This document shows positions 1-5,965 of a DNA stretch of 13,193 nucleotides, piece after piece. The stretch is from CAZYMF01 sp964648215. Lineage in GTDB: Bacteria > Desulfobacterota > Binatia > HRBIN30 > JACQVA1. The position numbers and the translations under genes were made by a program. The stretch spans positions 1 through 13,193 of the forward strand of contig CAZYMF010000135.1 in the NCBI GenBank assembly GCA_964648215.1, in the 5' to 3' direction. The notes under the pieces are model-generated. The model was not told where the DNA came from. It searched no databases and saw only the letters and a program-made list of their open reading frames with translations. The number at the start of each line of letters is the position of its first letter. The first letter of the stretch is position 1.

Positions 1-492
1 ATGGCGGTCATCGAGTACGCCCGCAACGTGTGCGGCCTCGCCGGCGCCAACTCCAGCGAGGTGGACGAGGACACGCCGCATGCGGTGATCGACCTGATGT
101 CCGACCAGCGGGTGGTGACCAAGAAGGGCGGCACCATGCGGCTGGGGGCCTATCCCTGCGTGCTCGCCGAGCACTCGGTGGCGGCCAAGCTCTACGGCAA
201 GCGCAAGATCAGCGAGCGGCACCGCCACCGCTACGAGTTCAACAACGAGTACCGCGAGACGCTGACCAAGAACGGCCTCATCCTGAGCGGCGTGTCGCCG
301 GACGACTCGCTCGTCGAGATCGTCGAGATCGCCGATCACCCGTGGTTCGTCGCCTGCCAGTTCCACCCGGAGTTCAAGTCGCGCCCGTTCGACTGCCACC
401 CGCTGTTCAAGGGGTTCGTCCGCGCCGCGCTGCAGCGCAAGGCCGAGACGTCGAGCATGCCGTTGCTGAGCGCCGTGCGCGCCGCGCAGTGA
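1..492 (+). CDS. pyrG: CTP synthase, C-terminal part (5' truncated by window edge)
   Basis: CTP synthase makes CTP from UTP, ATP and glutamine in the cytoplasm. Only the last 163 residues of its C-terminal class I glutamine amidotransferase domain are in the window. The visible part begins at the Met-Ala-Val-Ile-Glu-Tyr-Ala-Arg segment that in this family directly follows the nucleophile-elbow cysteine, so the catalytic Cys and the whole synthase domain lie upstream. The other two members of the amidotransferase triad are visible as FHPEF, with His122 and Glu124 of the visible fragment. The family-typical KKGGTMRLG and SERHRHRYEFNN motifs are also present. The first ATG of the window is internal, not a start. 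The TGA at 490-492 abuts kdsA. CTP is needed to activate KDO as CMP-KDO, so the linkage to kdsA and kdsD makes metabolic sense. Identification is very secure. Confidence 0.97.
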   Translation: MAVIEYARNVCGLAGANSSEVDEDTPHAVIDLMSDQRVVTKKGGTMRLGAYPCVLAEHSVAAKLYGKRKISERHRHRYEFNNEYRETLTKNGLILSGVSPDDSLVEIVEIADHPWFVACQFHPEFKSRPFDCHPLFKGFVRAALQRKAETSSMPLLSAVRAAQ

Positions 493-494
493 CG

Positions 495-1325
495 ATGGCG
501 CAGCGGCGCGAAGTTCCCGTCGGCGGGGTCCGCCTCGGCGGCGGCCGGCCCCTGGTGTTCATCGGCGGCCCCTGCGTGATCGAAGGCCGCGACAGCGCGC
601 TGCGCCACGCGGAGGCGATGCGGTCGATCACCGCAGCCGCGGGGATGCCCTTCATCTACAAGTCGTCCTTCGACAAGGCCAACCGGACCTCGCTGGCCTC
701 GTATCGCGGCCCGGGGTTGGACGAGGGGCTGGAGATTCTCGCGGCGGTGAAGCGCCACGTCGGCGTTCCCGTGGTCACCGACGTGCACGAGCCGGGGCAG
801 GTGGCCGCGGTGGCGGCGGTGGTCGACGTGCTGCAGACGCCGGCGTTCCTGTGCCGGCAGACGGATGTCCTGCTGCAGGTGGCGCAGGCCGGCAAGCCCG
901 TCAACGTCAAGAAGGGGCAGTTCCTCGCCCCGTGGGACGTCAAGCCGTTGCTCGACAAGGTGGCCTCGACCGGCAACCAGCAGCTCATGGTCACCGAGCG
1001 CGGCGTCAGCTTCGGCTACAACAATCTCATTGCCGACATGCGCTCGCTGGCGGTCATGGCCGAGTACGGCTACCCGGTGGTCTACGACGCCGGTCACAGC
1101 GTGCAGCTGCCGGGCGGGCAGGGGGTCGCCTCCGGCGGCCAGCGCCACTTCATCCGCCCGCTGGCGCGCGCCGCGGTTGCCGTCGGCGTCGACGCGGTGT
1201 TTCTCGAAACGCACGAAGACCCCGAGCACGCGCTCAGCGACGGGCCCAACTCCTACCGTCTGAGCGAGCTGCCCCAGCTGCTCCGCGAGTTGCAGGCGAT
1301 CCATGCCGCTGCCCCGCAAAGCTAG
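495..1325 (+). CDS. kdsA: 3-deoxy-8-phosphooctulonate (KDO-8-phosphate) synthase, metal-dependent type
   Basis: KdsA condenses phosphoenolpyruvate with D-arabinose-5-phosphate to KDO-8-phosphate, the committed step toward the KDO sugars of the LPS core; it is cytoplasmic. The product is 276 residues, the normal length. Near the N-terminus IGGPCVIEGRD carries Cys27. His201 (DAGHSVQLPGG), Glu238 (FLETH) and Asp249 (SDGPN) match the other three metal ligands of the metal-dependent KdsA class; metal-independent enzymes such as that of E. coli have Asn at the Cys position. KSSFDKANRTS and VNVKKGQFLAPWD are substrate-binding signatures. I chose ATG 495, two bases after the pyrG stop. A GTG at 489, overlapping that stop and in frame, is an alternative adding two residues. 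The gene overlaps the start of kdsD by 23 bases, indicating one transcript. No KDO-8-phosphate phosphatase gene (kdsC) follows. Confidence 0.97.
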   Translation: MAQRREVPVGGVRLGGGRPLVFIGGPCVIEGRDSALRHAEAMRSITAAAGMPFIYKSSFDKANRTSLASYRGPGLDEGLEILAAVKRHVGVPVVTDVHEPGQVAAVAAVVDVLQTPAFLCRQTDVLLQVAQAGKPVNVKKGQFLAPWDVKPLLDKVASTGNQQLMVTERGVSFGYNNLIADMRSLAVMAEYGYPVVYDAGHSVQLPGGQGVASGGQRHFIRPLARAAVAVGVDAVFLETHEDPEHALSDGPNSYRLSELPQLLRELQAIHAAAPQS

Positions 1326-2313
1326 GCGCCCACCCGCGGTCCGCCGCGGCACCCGCTCCGCCGACGTGCGCCGGGCGCGCCGCGTTCTGGCGATCGAGAG
1401 CGCCGGCATCGAGGCCGTCGGGGCGCGGCTCGATCAGAGCTTCGATCGCGCCCTGGCGTTGCTCCAGGCCTGCCGTGGCAAGGTGGTGGTGACGGGGCTG
1501 GGCAAGTCGGGCCTGATCGGGCGCAAGATCGCGGCGACGTTCTCCAGCACCGGCACGCCCGCCCTGTTCCTGCACTCGGGCGAGGCGCTGCACGGCGACT
1601 CGGGGATGCTGGCGCGCGGCGACGTCGTCGTGGCGCTGTCGTACAGCGGCGAGACCGAGGTGGTGCAGCTCTTGCCGCTGCTCAAACGCCTGGCGTTGCC
1701 GCTGATCGTGTTCACCGGGCAGCCGCGCTCGACTCTGGCGAAGGCCGCCGAGGTCGTCCTCGACGTCTCGGTGCCGGAGGAGGCCTGCCCGCTCGGCCTG
1801 GCGCCGACCGCCAGCACCACGGCGCAGCTCGCCCTCGGCGACGCGCTCGCGCTCGGCCTGCTCGAGCGCCGCGGCTTCAAGGTGGACGACTTCGCCCAGC
1901 TGCACCCCCTGGGCGCCCTCGGCCGCCGGCTGCTCAAGGTCGAAGACCTGATGCACCGCGGCGACGCCGTTCCCCTGGTGCGCGTCGGCAGCTCGTTTCA
2001 CGACACCATCCTGGAGATGACCACCAAGAGGCTGGGGATCACCGGCGTCGCCGACGACAAAGGGGCGCTCGCCGGTGTGGTGACGGACGGCGACCTGCGC
2101 CGGGCGCTGGAGCGGGACGAAGACGTGCGCGCGCTGCGGGCGGGCGACGTCATGACGGCCAACCCGAAGGTGGTCAGCGGCAACGCGTTGGCCGCCGAGG
2201 CCCTGGCGATCATGGAGCGCCACAGCATCACCTCGCTGTTCATCGTCGACGCCGGGCGCGTGCCGCAGGGCATCCTGCACATTCACGACCTGCTGCAGGC
2301 GAACATCGTGTAA
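1303..2313 (+). CDS. kdsD: D-arabinose-5-phosphate isomerase (SIS domain plus two CBS domains)
   Basis: The enzyme converts ribulose-5-phosphate to arabinose-5-phosphate, the KdsA substrate. It has 336 residues. A SIS domain spans about residues 25-205 and contains GLGKSG (Lys68), SYSGET (Glu117), EEACPLGLAPT (Glu160) and QLHPLGALGRRL (His201). These four correspond to the catalytic Lys, Glu, Glu and His described for E. coli KdsD. Two CBS domains follow, about 217-270 (ending GVVTDGDLRRAL) and 282-333 (ending GILHIHDLL). The ATG at 1303 lies inside the end of kdsA and gives a basic N-terminal tail slightly longer than usual; a later in-frame start near 1365 is possible because family alignments normally begin close to RRVLAIESAGIEA. 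The stop is 13 bases before the next gene. In many Gram-negatives kdsC and the lpt genes follow here; in this genome two acyltransferases follow instead. Confidence 0.96.
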   Translation: MPLPRKARRPPAVRRGTRSADVRRARRVLAIESAGIEAVGARLDQSFDRALALLQACRGKVVVTGLGKSGLIGRKIAATFSSTGTPALFLHSGEALHGDSGMLARGDVVVALSYSGETEVVQLLPLLKRLALPLIVFTGQPRSTLAKAAEVVLDVSVPEEACPLGLAPTASTTAQLALGDALALGLLERRGFKVDDFAQLHPLGALGRRLLKVEDLMHRGDAVPLVRVGSSFHDTILEMTTKRLGITGVADDKGALAGVVTDGDLRRALERDEDVRALRAGDVMTANPKVVSGNALAAEALAIMERHSITSLFIVDAGRVPQGILHIHDLLQANIV

Positions 2314-2326
2314 CGGGGATCCTCGG

Positions 2327-3325
2327 GTGCCGAATCCAATCCGCCGCCTGTACAAGCGCTCGCACCGTTTGCGACGCGCCGTCCGGCGCGTGAAGAACGC
2401 GGTGGTCTACTGGCCCACGCGACTGGCCCTGGCGGCCGTCGGCCGGCTTGGCCTGGAGCGGGCGCTGGCGCTCGGCGATCGCGTCGGCGCGCTGCTGTTT
2501 CGCCTGCTGCGCGCGCCGCGGCGGCTGGCGCTGGAGCATCTGCGCCTGGCCTTCGGCGACGAGCTCTCGGAAGCGGCGCGAACGAGGCTGGCGCGCGCCT
2601 CGTTCATGAACATCGCCCGCAGCTTCTGCGAGCTGGCCAAGATGGACACCATCCGCGAGCAGCTGGACGACTACATCGAGCTCGAGGGCTGGGAGCACGC
2701 GGAAGCGGTTCTGGCCGAGGGACGGGGCGCGGTGGTGATCACCGGGCACATCGGCAACTGGGAGCTGCTGGCCGCCTACTTCGCCCTCAAGGGGCTGCGC
2801 GTCGGGGCCATCGCGCGGCGCATCTACGAGCCGCGGCTCAATCAGCTCATCGTCGACTTCCGCGCCCGGCAGGGTGTCCAGACCATTCTGCGGGAGAGCC
2901 CGCACGCGACCCGCGACATCCTCCGCGTGCTCAAGGATCACGGTCTGCTGGCGATCATCGTCGACCAGGACACCAAGGCGGCGTCGGTGTCCGTGCCGTT
3001 CTTCGGCCGCGCGGCGCGCACGCCGGCGGCGGCGGCGTCCCTGGCGCTGCGCCGCAAGCTGCCGGTGCTGGGGGTGTTCGTCCAGCGCCGGGCACAGGGC
3101 GGCCATCGCATCACGATCCTGCCCCCGTTTGCGATGCCGCAAACCGGAGACCTGCGCTCGGACATTCGCGAGCTGACGGCGGCGTTCAACCAGGCCATCG
3201 AGGCGCAGATTCGCCGCAATCCGGCCGAGTGGGTGTGGTGGCACCGGCGCTGGCACCGGGCACCGATCCCTCGCCTTGATCTGGACCAGCAATTACCTTA
3301 TTCCTATTCACGTCCCGTTCTGTAG
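2327..3325 (+). CDS. LpxL/HtrB-family lipid A-type lysophospholipid acyltransferase (first copy)
   Basis: The family transfers an acyl chain from acyl-ACP to a KDO-bearing lipid A precursor at the inner face of the cytoplasmic membrane. The product is 332 residues, a normal family length. The catalytic H-x4-E box is TGHIGNWELL with His141 and Glu146. Downstream are the conserved VDQDTKAASVSVPFFGR segment, which follows the usual D-Q-pattern of the family, and the C-terminal WVWWHRRW motif typical of these enzymes. The N-terminus is strongly basic (RRLYKRSHRLRRAVRR) with only weakly hydrophobic stretches after it, consistent with a membrane-anchored peripheral protein. The start is GTG 2327, with a GGGGAT sequence about seven bases upstream and only 13 bases after kdsD. 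It is probably cotranscribed with kdsD. Whether it acts like LpxL, LpxM or on another glycolipid cannot be told from sequence, so I give no symbol. Confidence 0.9.
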   Translation: MPNPIRRLYKRSHRLRRAVRRVKNAVVYWPTRLALAAVGRLGLERALALGDRVGALLFRLLRAPRRLALEHLRLAFGDELSEAARTRLARASFMNIARSFCELAKMDTIREQLDDYIELEGWEHAEAVLAEGRGAVVITGHIGNWELLAAYFALKGLRVGAIARRIYEPRLNQLIVDFRARQGVQTILRESPHATRDILRVLKDHGLLAIIVDQDTKAASVSVPFFGRAARTPAAAASLALRRKLPVLGVFVQRRAQGGHRITILPPFAMPQTGDLRSDIRELTAAFNQAIEAQIRRNPAEWVWWHRRWHRAPIPRLDLDQQLPYSYSRPVL

Positions 3326-3337
3326 AAACGAACACGG

Positions 3338-3344
3338 AAGGAGG
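3338..3344 (+). promoter_or_regulatory. Strong ribosome binding site for the diiron protein
   Basis: AAGGAGG, a full match to the anti-Shine-Dalgarno core, stands eight bases before ATG 3353. It is clearly better than the sites of the other genes in this string, most of which have weak or no recognisable site. It fixes the start of the diiron protein and suggests that protein is made in larger amount than its neighbours. Confidence 0.85.
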
Positions 3345-3352
3345 GACTGCAC

Positions 3353-3922
3353 ATGAGTGTGGATCCGCGGATGGTTACGCTCTTCAGTTACTACCGCGAC
3401 GCCGAGCTGCGCGGCGCGGGGCTGCTGATGCGTTTGCTGAATCATATACCCGACCCCGACTCGCAGGTGAAGCTGTCGCTCCACCTGGCCGACGAGACGC
3501 GCCACGCCTGGCTGTGGACGAAGCGGATCACCGACATCGGCGGCGAGCCGCAGCAGGTGGGCGACGGCTACCAGTCGCGCATCGGTTTGCGGACGGTGCC
3601 GCGCAACCTGATCGACCTGCTGGCCCTCACCGTGGTGGTCGAGGAGCGTGCCCACCAGCGCTACCTCGATCACGCCGCGCGGCCCAACGTCGACAAGGAC
3701 ACGCTGGACGTGCTGCACGAGGTGACCAAGGACGAGAAGTGGCACATCTCGTGGATCAAGGGAAAGCTCGACGAGCTGGCCGCCGAAGAAGGGGGCGAGG
3801 CGCGGGTCGTGGCCGCGATGCAGAAGTACCGCGAGATCGACGAGCAGGTGTACGGCTCGCTGCTCGAAAAGGAGCGCGAAGCTTTCGATGGTGCGCTCGC
3901 CCACGCGCCGGCGACTTCCTGA
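3353..3922 (+). CDS. Ferritin-like diiron carboxylate protein of unknown role
   Basis: This 189-residue protein is soluble, mostly helical in appearance, and has no signal peptide. It shows the four-helix diiron pattern of the ferritin-like superfamily: Glu18 in helix 1 (RDAELRGAGLL), Glu48-x-x-His51 in helix 2 (ADETRHAWLW), Glu98 in helix 3 (VVVEERAHQRY, with His101 making a further E-x-x-H), and Glu128-x-x-His131 in helix 4 (KDEKWHISWI). All positions needed for two iron ions are present. Such proteins can be oxygenases, oxidases, peroxide-reducing proteins or iron stores; I cannot place this one in a named subfamily. It lies between two lipid A-type acyltransferase genes, 27 bases after the first, with a strong ribosome binding site. 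An oxygen-dependent modification of an acyl chain or sugar of lipid A is an inference from position only. Oxidative-stress protection is an equally open alternative. The fold assignment is good, the function unknown. Confidence 0.82.
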   Translation: MSVDPRMVTLFSYYRDAELRGAGLLMRLLNHIPDPDSQVKLSLHLADETRHAWLWTKRITDIGGEPQQVGDGYQSRIGLRTVPRNLIDLLALTVVVEERAHQRYLDHAARPNVDKDTLDVLHEVTKDEKWHISWIKGKLDELAAEEGGEARVVAAMQKYREIDEQVYGSLLEKEREAFDGALAHAPATS

Positions 3923-3994
3923 GTCGTATCTCTGCCGCGCCGGGGCGGACACCAGCCGCCTCGGCGCCATTTTCTCCAGCGTTCCGAGTCGACG

Positions 3995-4954
3995 ATGAGT
4001 GAAACCGCCGTGGCGCCAGCCAAGGCCACGGCGCCCCGCACGCCGTCGCTGGTCGATCGTGTCGAGGACGTCGGCTTTCGGGCGGCGCTGCGCCTGTGTC
4101 GCGCCGTGCCGTGGCGATGGAGCCCGCGGCTCGGGGCGTTGCTGGGGCTGCTGTTCTACGTCTTCGACTTCCGCGATCGGCGCATCGCGCTGAAGAACCT
4201 GGAGCTCGCCTTTCCCGACAAGACCGCGGCGGAGCGGCGCCGCCTGCTGCGGGCAACCTGCCGCAATCTCGGCCGCCTCGCCTTCGAAGTGGCGCACCTG
4301 CCGGCGTTGACGCCCGAGTCGCTGGCGCGCTACGTGCGCGTCGAGGATCCGGCGCGCTGGGACGACGTGGTGGCGCGCGCCCGCGAGCACGGCGCCATCA
4401 TTCTCACCGCGCACTACGGCAATTGGGAGCTGTTGGCCTACGCCTGCGGCCTGCTCGGCCAGCCGGTGACGCTGATCCACCGCCGCATGCGCAACGAGCT
4501 GGTCGACCGCGAGATCGCCGCCCTGCGCTCCGGCGCCGGCACGCAGTTCATCCCCAAGAAGGCGGCGGCCAAGGAGGCGCTGCGGCGCTTGCGGGCCAAG
4601 GCGATGGTGGCGATCCCGATCGATCAGAACCAGACCCGCAGCTACGGCGTCTTCGTCGATCTCCTCGGCGTGCCGGCGTGCACGACCACCGGGCCGGCGC
4701 GGTTGGCGCTGCTGACCGGGGCGCCGATCATACCCGTCTTCCTCGTCCGCGACGGCGAGAGCGAGCACCACCGCATCGTGATCCTGCCCGAGATCGAGCC
4801 GGCCAACACCGGCGACCGCGAGGCCGACATCCGCACCACCACGCAGCGCTGCTCGGCGGCGTTCGAGGACATGGTGCGGCAGCACCCGGACCACTGGATC
4901 TGGTTCCACAAGCGCTGGAAGACCCGCCCCGAGGGCGAGCCGCGGCTGTACTGA
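3995..4954 (+). CDS. LpxL/HtrB-family lipid A-type lysophospholipid acyltransferase (second copy)
   Basis: This second member of the acyltransferase family has 319 residues. The catalytic H-x4-E box is TAHYGNWELL with His140 and Glu145. IPIDQNQTRSYGVFVDLLG matches the family's D-Q motif, and WIWFHKRWKTRPEGE is the conserved C-terminal signature. A hydrophobic stretch at about 45-58 (RLGALLGLLFYVFD) would anchor it at the inner membrane. RIALKNLELAFPDK is a family-typical segment near residues 63-76. It differs substantially from the first copy, so the two are not a recent duplication and probably add different chains or act on different acceptors, as LpxL and LpxM do. The start at ATG 3995 has no convincing ribosome binding site and follows 72 non-coding bases after the diiron gene; translation may be less efficient or leaderless-like. 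It ends the envelope gene string. Confidence 0.92.
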   Translation: MSETAVAPAKATAPRTPSLVDRVEDVGFRAALRLCRAVPWRWSPRLGALLGLLFYVFDFRDRRIALKNLELAFPDKTAAERRRLLRATCRNLGRLAFEVAHLPALTPESLARYVRVEDPARWDDVVARAREHGAIILTAHYGNWELLAYACGLLGQPVTLIHRRMRNELVDREIAALRSGAGTQFIPKKAAAKEALRRLRAKAMVAIPIDQNQTRSYGVFVDLLGVPACTTTGPARLALLTGAPIIPVFLVRDGESEHHRIVILPEIEPANTGDREADIRTTTQRCSAAFEDMVRQHPDHWIWFHKRWKTRPEGEPRLY

Positions 4955-4960
4955 ATCGAG

Positions 4961-4988
4961 GTTCAAGGTTCAAGAAACAAGGTCCAAG
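4961..4988 (+). repeat. Tandem degenerate heptamer array NNNCAAG (four units)
   Basis: Immediately after the second acyltransferase stop there are four back-to-back 7-base units: GTTCAAG, GTTCAAG, AAACAAG, GTCCAAG. The CAAG core is invariant and the three preceding bases vary. A degenerate unit AATCGAG at 4954-4960 could be a fifth. The last twelve bases, ACAAGGTCCAAG at 4977-4988, occur identically at 5768-5779 on the other side of lexA. The array is not coding in any frame I can support. Confidence 0.8.
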
Positions 4989-5088
4989 CCGGAAACGGCG
5001 GAGCGGCGAGCCTCGAACGACAGAACTCGCGGGGGCGGGAGGACTCCGGCTCTTCGCTCTGAACTCCCACCTCCCGGCCGTCGCGCCA

Positions 5089-5118
5089 TTGAATCTTCGC
5101 TCAACTTTCGCTAACTAT
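5089..5118 (+). promoter_or_regulatory. Candidate lexA promoter with overlapping direct-repeat operator
   Basis: TTGAAT at 5089-5094 resembles a sigma-70 -35 box. AACTAT at 5113-5118, 18 bases on, is a poor -10 match, so the promoter call is weak. Between them is an imperfect direct repeat, TTCGCTCAACT (5096-5106) and TTCGCTAACT (5107-5116), with an 11-base period, about one helical turn. Its core reads CTTC-N7-TTTC, close in layout to the direct-repeat LexA box GTTC-N7-GTTC known from Alphaproteobacteria. A related TTCGCTCTGAACT occurs at 5053-5065. Position over a promoter directly before lexA suits an autoregulatory operator, but this is inference. Confidence 0.4.
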
Positions 5119-5130
5119 CCAGGCGGACAG

Positions 5131-5136
5131 AAGGAG
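5131..5136 (+). promoter_or_regulatory. Ribosome binding site of lexA
   Basis: AAGGAG stands six bases before ATG 5143 and decides the lexA start; the reading frame is open much further upstream, so this site is what shows that the protein begins with the helix-turn-helix domain. Confidence 0.85.
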
Positions 5137-5142
5137 CGGCGA

Positions 5143-5745
5143 ATGATTCTCACCAAGCGGCAGAAGGAGCTGTTCGACTACCTCGACCATTACATCTCGG
5201 GCAACGGCTTTGCGCCGACGCTCGAGGAGATCGGCGTGCAGTTCCGCCTGTCGTCGCTCGCCACCGTCCACAAGCATCTCACCAACCTCGAGCAGAAGGG
5301 CTTGATTGCGCGGCAAGCCAACTTGAGCCGGGCGATCGAGATCGTGCCGCAGCAGAAGCGGCGCCGCGCCGTCGAGCTGCCGCTGCTCGGCCGCGTGGCC
5401 GCGGGGCAGCCGATCGAAATGCTGGAGCAGAGCGACAGCATCGCGGTCCCCGAGGAGTTCGTCCGCCGGCAGCACACCTTCGTTCTGCGCGTGGCCGGCA
5501 ACTCGATGATCAACGACGGCATCTGGGACGGCGACTACATCGTCGTCGAGGAGCGCCCGGTGCCGGAGAGCGGCGAGACCGTCGTCGCGACGATCAACGG
5601 CGAGGCGACGGTGAAGCGCTTCTACCGCGAGAAGAGCGGCATGGTCCGCCTGCAGCCCGCCAACGATAGCCTCAAGCCGATCCTGGCCAAGGCGAAGGAC
5701 GTCAGCATCCGCGGCGTCGTCGTCGCGGTGATGCGCAAGTACTGA
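5143..5745 (+). CDS. lexA: LexA repressor (SOS response, S24 autopeptidase)
   Basis: LexA represses DNA-damage genes and cleaves itself when RecA filaments form on single-stranded DNA. The product is 200 residues, the normal length. The N-terminal winged helix domain spans about residues 1-65 (LTKRQKELFDYL, FAPTLEEIGVQF, SSLATVHKHLTNLEQKGLI). The C-terminal S24 peptidase domain has the scissile Ala87-Gly88 in GRVAAGQPI, the nucleophile Ser121 in AGNSM, and the general base Lys158 in GEATVKRF; GDYIVV and the N-D-S segment near 174-176 are also typical. All residues needed for autocleavage are present. The recognition region has SSLATVHKHL in place of the E. coli-type S-x-N-A-A-E-H, so the operator is expected to differ from CTG-N10-CAG. 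It appears to be a single gene transcribed from its own promoter, with heptamer repeats on both sides. Confidence 0.97.
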   Translation: MILTKRQKELFDYLDHYISGNGFAPTLEEIGVQFRLSSLATVHKHLTNLEQKGLIARQANLSRAIEIVPQQKRRRAVELPLLGRVAAGQPIEMLEQSDSIAVPEEFVRRQHTFVLRVAGNSMINDGIWDGDYIVVEERPVPESGETVVATINGEATVKRFYREKSGMVRLQPANDSLKPILAKAKDVSIRGVVVAVMRKY

Positions 5746-5751
5746 TCGCAG

Positions 5752-5824
5752 CTACAAGCTTCAAGTGACAAGGTCCAAGGCAGGGACGTGGTTCGGCTTG
5801 TAGCTTGAACCTTGTAACTTGCAG
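5752..5824. repeat. Inverted pair of CAAG heptamer arrays downstream of lexA
   Basis: Seven bases after the lexA stop come four tandem heptamers, CTACAAG, CTTCAAG, TGACAAG, GTCCAAG (5752-5779), then a 17-base spacer, then four heptamers in the opposite sense, CTTGTAG, CTTGAAC, CTTGTAA, CTTGCAG (5797-5824). Including the flanking AG, the two arms pair at 22 of 30 positions, with the CAAG/CTTG cores pairing exactly and the variable triplets mostly not. It could act as a transcript-end hairpin or be a dispersed repeat element. There is no T-run, so it is not a classical terminator. Confidence 0.8.
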
Positions 5825-5881
5825 CTATGCCGGCGGCGCGGCTTTGCCAAGAGGCGGTGACGGCCGCCGCCGGAATTGAGT

Positions 5882-5919
5882 CCCGGCGACGCCGGTTTGG
5901 GGCGCTCGGCGTCGCCGGG
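5882..5919. repeat. Perfect 13-bp hairpin between convergent genes
   Basis: CCCGGCGACGCCG at 5882-5894 and its exact reverse complement CGGCGTCGCCGGG at 5907-5919 enclose a 12-base loop. It sits between lexA and the convergent membrane-protein gene. The very stable stem could end or stabilise transcripts from either side, but neither strand has a T-run after it, so I do not call a rho-independent terminator. Confidence 0.6.
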
Positions 5920-5923
5920 TGTG

Positions 5924-5957
5924 CGTGGAACGACGGTCGGTCGTAGAACGTTCCACG
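5924..5957. repeat. Perfect 9-bp inverted repeat just past the membrane-protein stop
   Basis: CGTGGAACG at 5924-5932 and CGTTCCACG at 5949-5957 are exact reverse complements with 16 bases between them. The repeat ends eight bases beyond the stop codon of the minus-strand membrane-protein gene, so it would be the first structure in that transcript's 3' end, followed by the 13-bp hairpin. Confidence 0.55.
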
Positions 5958-5965
5958 TCACGGGC

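Larger units (their letters stand above)
4955..5142. other. Intergenic region upstream of lexA
   Basis: These 188 bases hold the heptamer array at 4961-4988, then GC-rich sequence with no gene, and from about 5087 an AT-richer pocket containing the likely lexA promoter and an 11-base-period direct repeat. A reading frame from the second acyltransferase's +1 frame runs through it but is not a plausible extension of lexA. Confidence 0.7.

Noticed and set aside
30..494. An N-terminal extension of kdsA by about 155 codons
   Set aside because: The extension lies in another frame of the pyrG coding region and is arginine-rich; KdsA proteins begin near the ATG at 495.
3308..4966. A 552-codon open frame on the minus strand opposite the diiron and second acyltransferase genes
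   Set aside because: It is rich in Arg, Gly, Ala and His, shows no recognisable motif, and lies opposite two well-supported genes; such frames are common in GC-rich DNA.
5015..5026. GAAC-N4-GAAC upstream of lexA as a LexA box
   Set aside because: The half-sites are direct and not inverted as in the Bacillus-type box, the spacing fits no LexA box I know, and it lies far from the start.
4096..5142. An N-terminal extension of lexA by 349 codons
   Set aside because: It runs through the acyltransferase gene in the wrong frame, and lexA has its own ribosome binding site at 5131.
5761..5961. A 66-codon minus-strand frame across the heptamer repeats and hairpins
   Set aside because: It consists of the repeat and hairpin sequence, has no ribosome binding site and no protein-like pattern.
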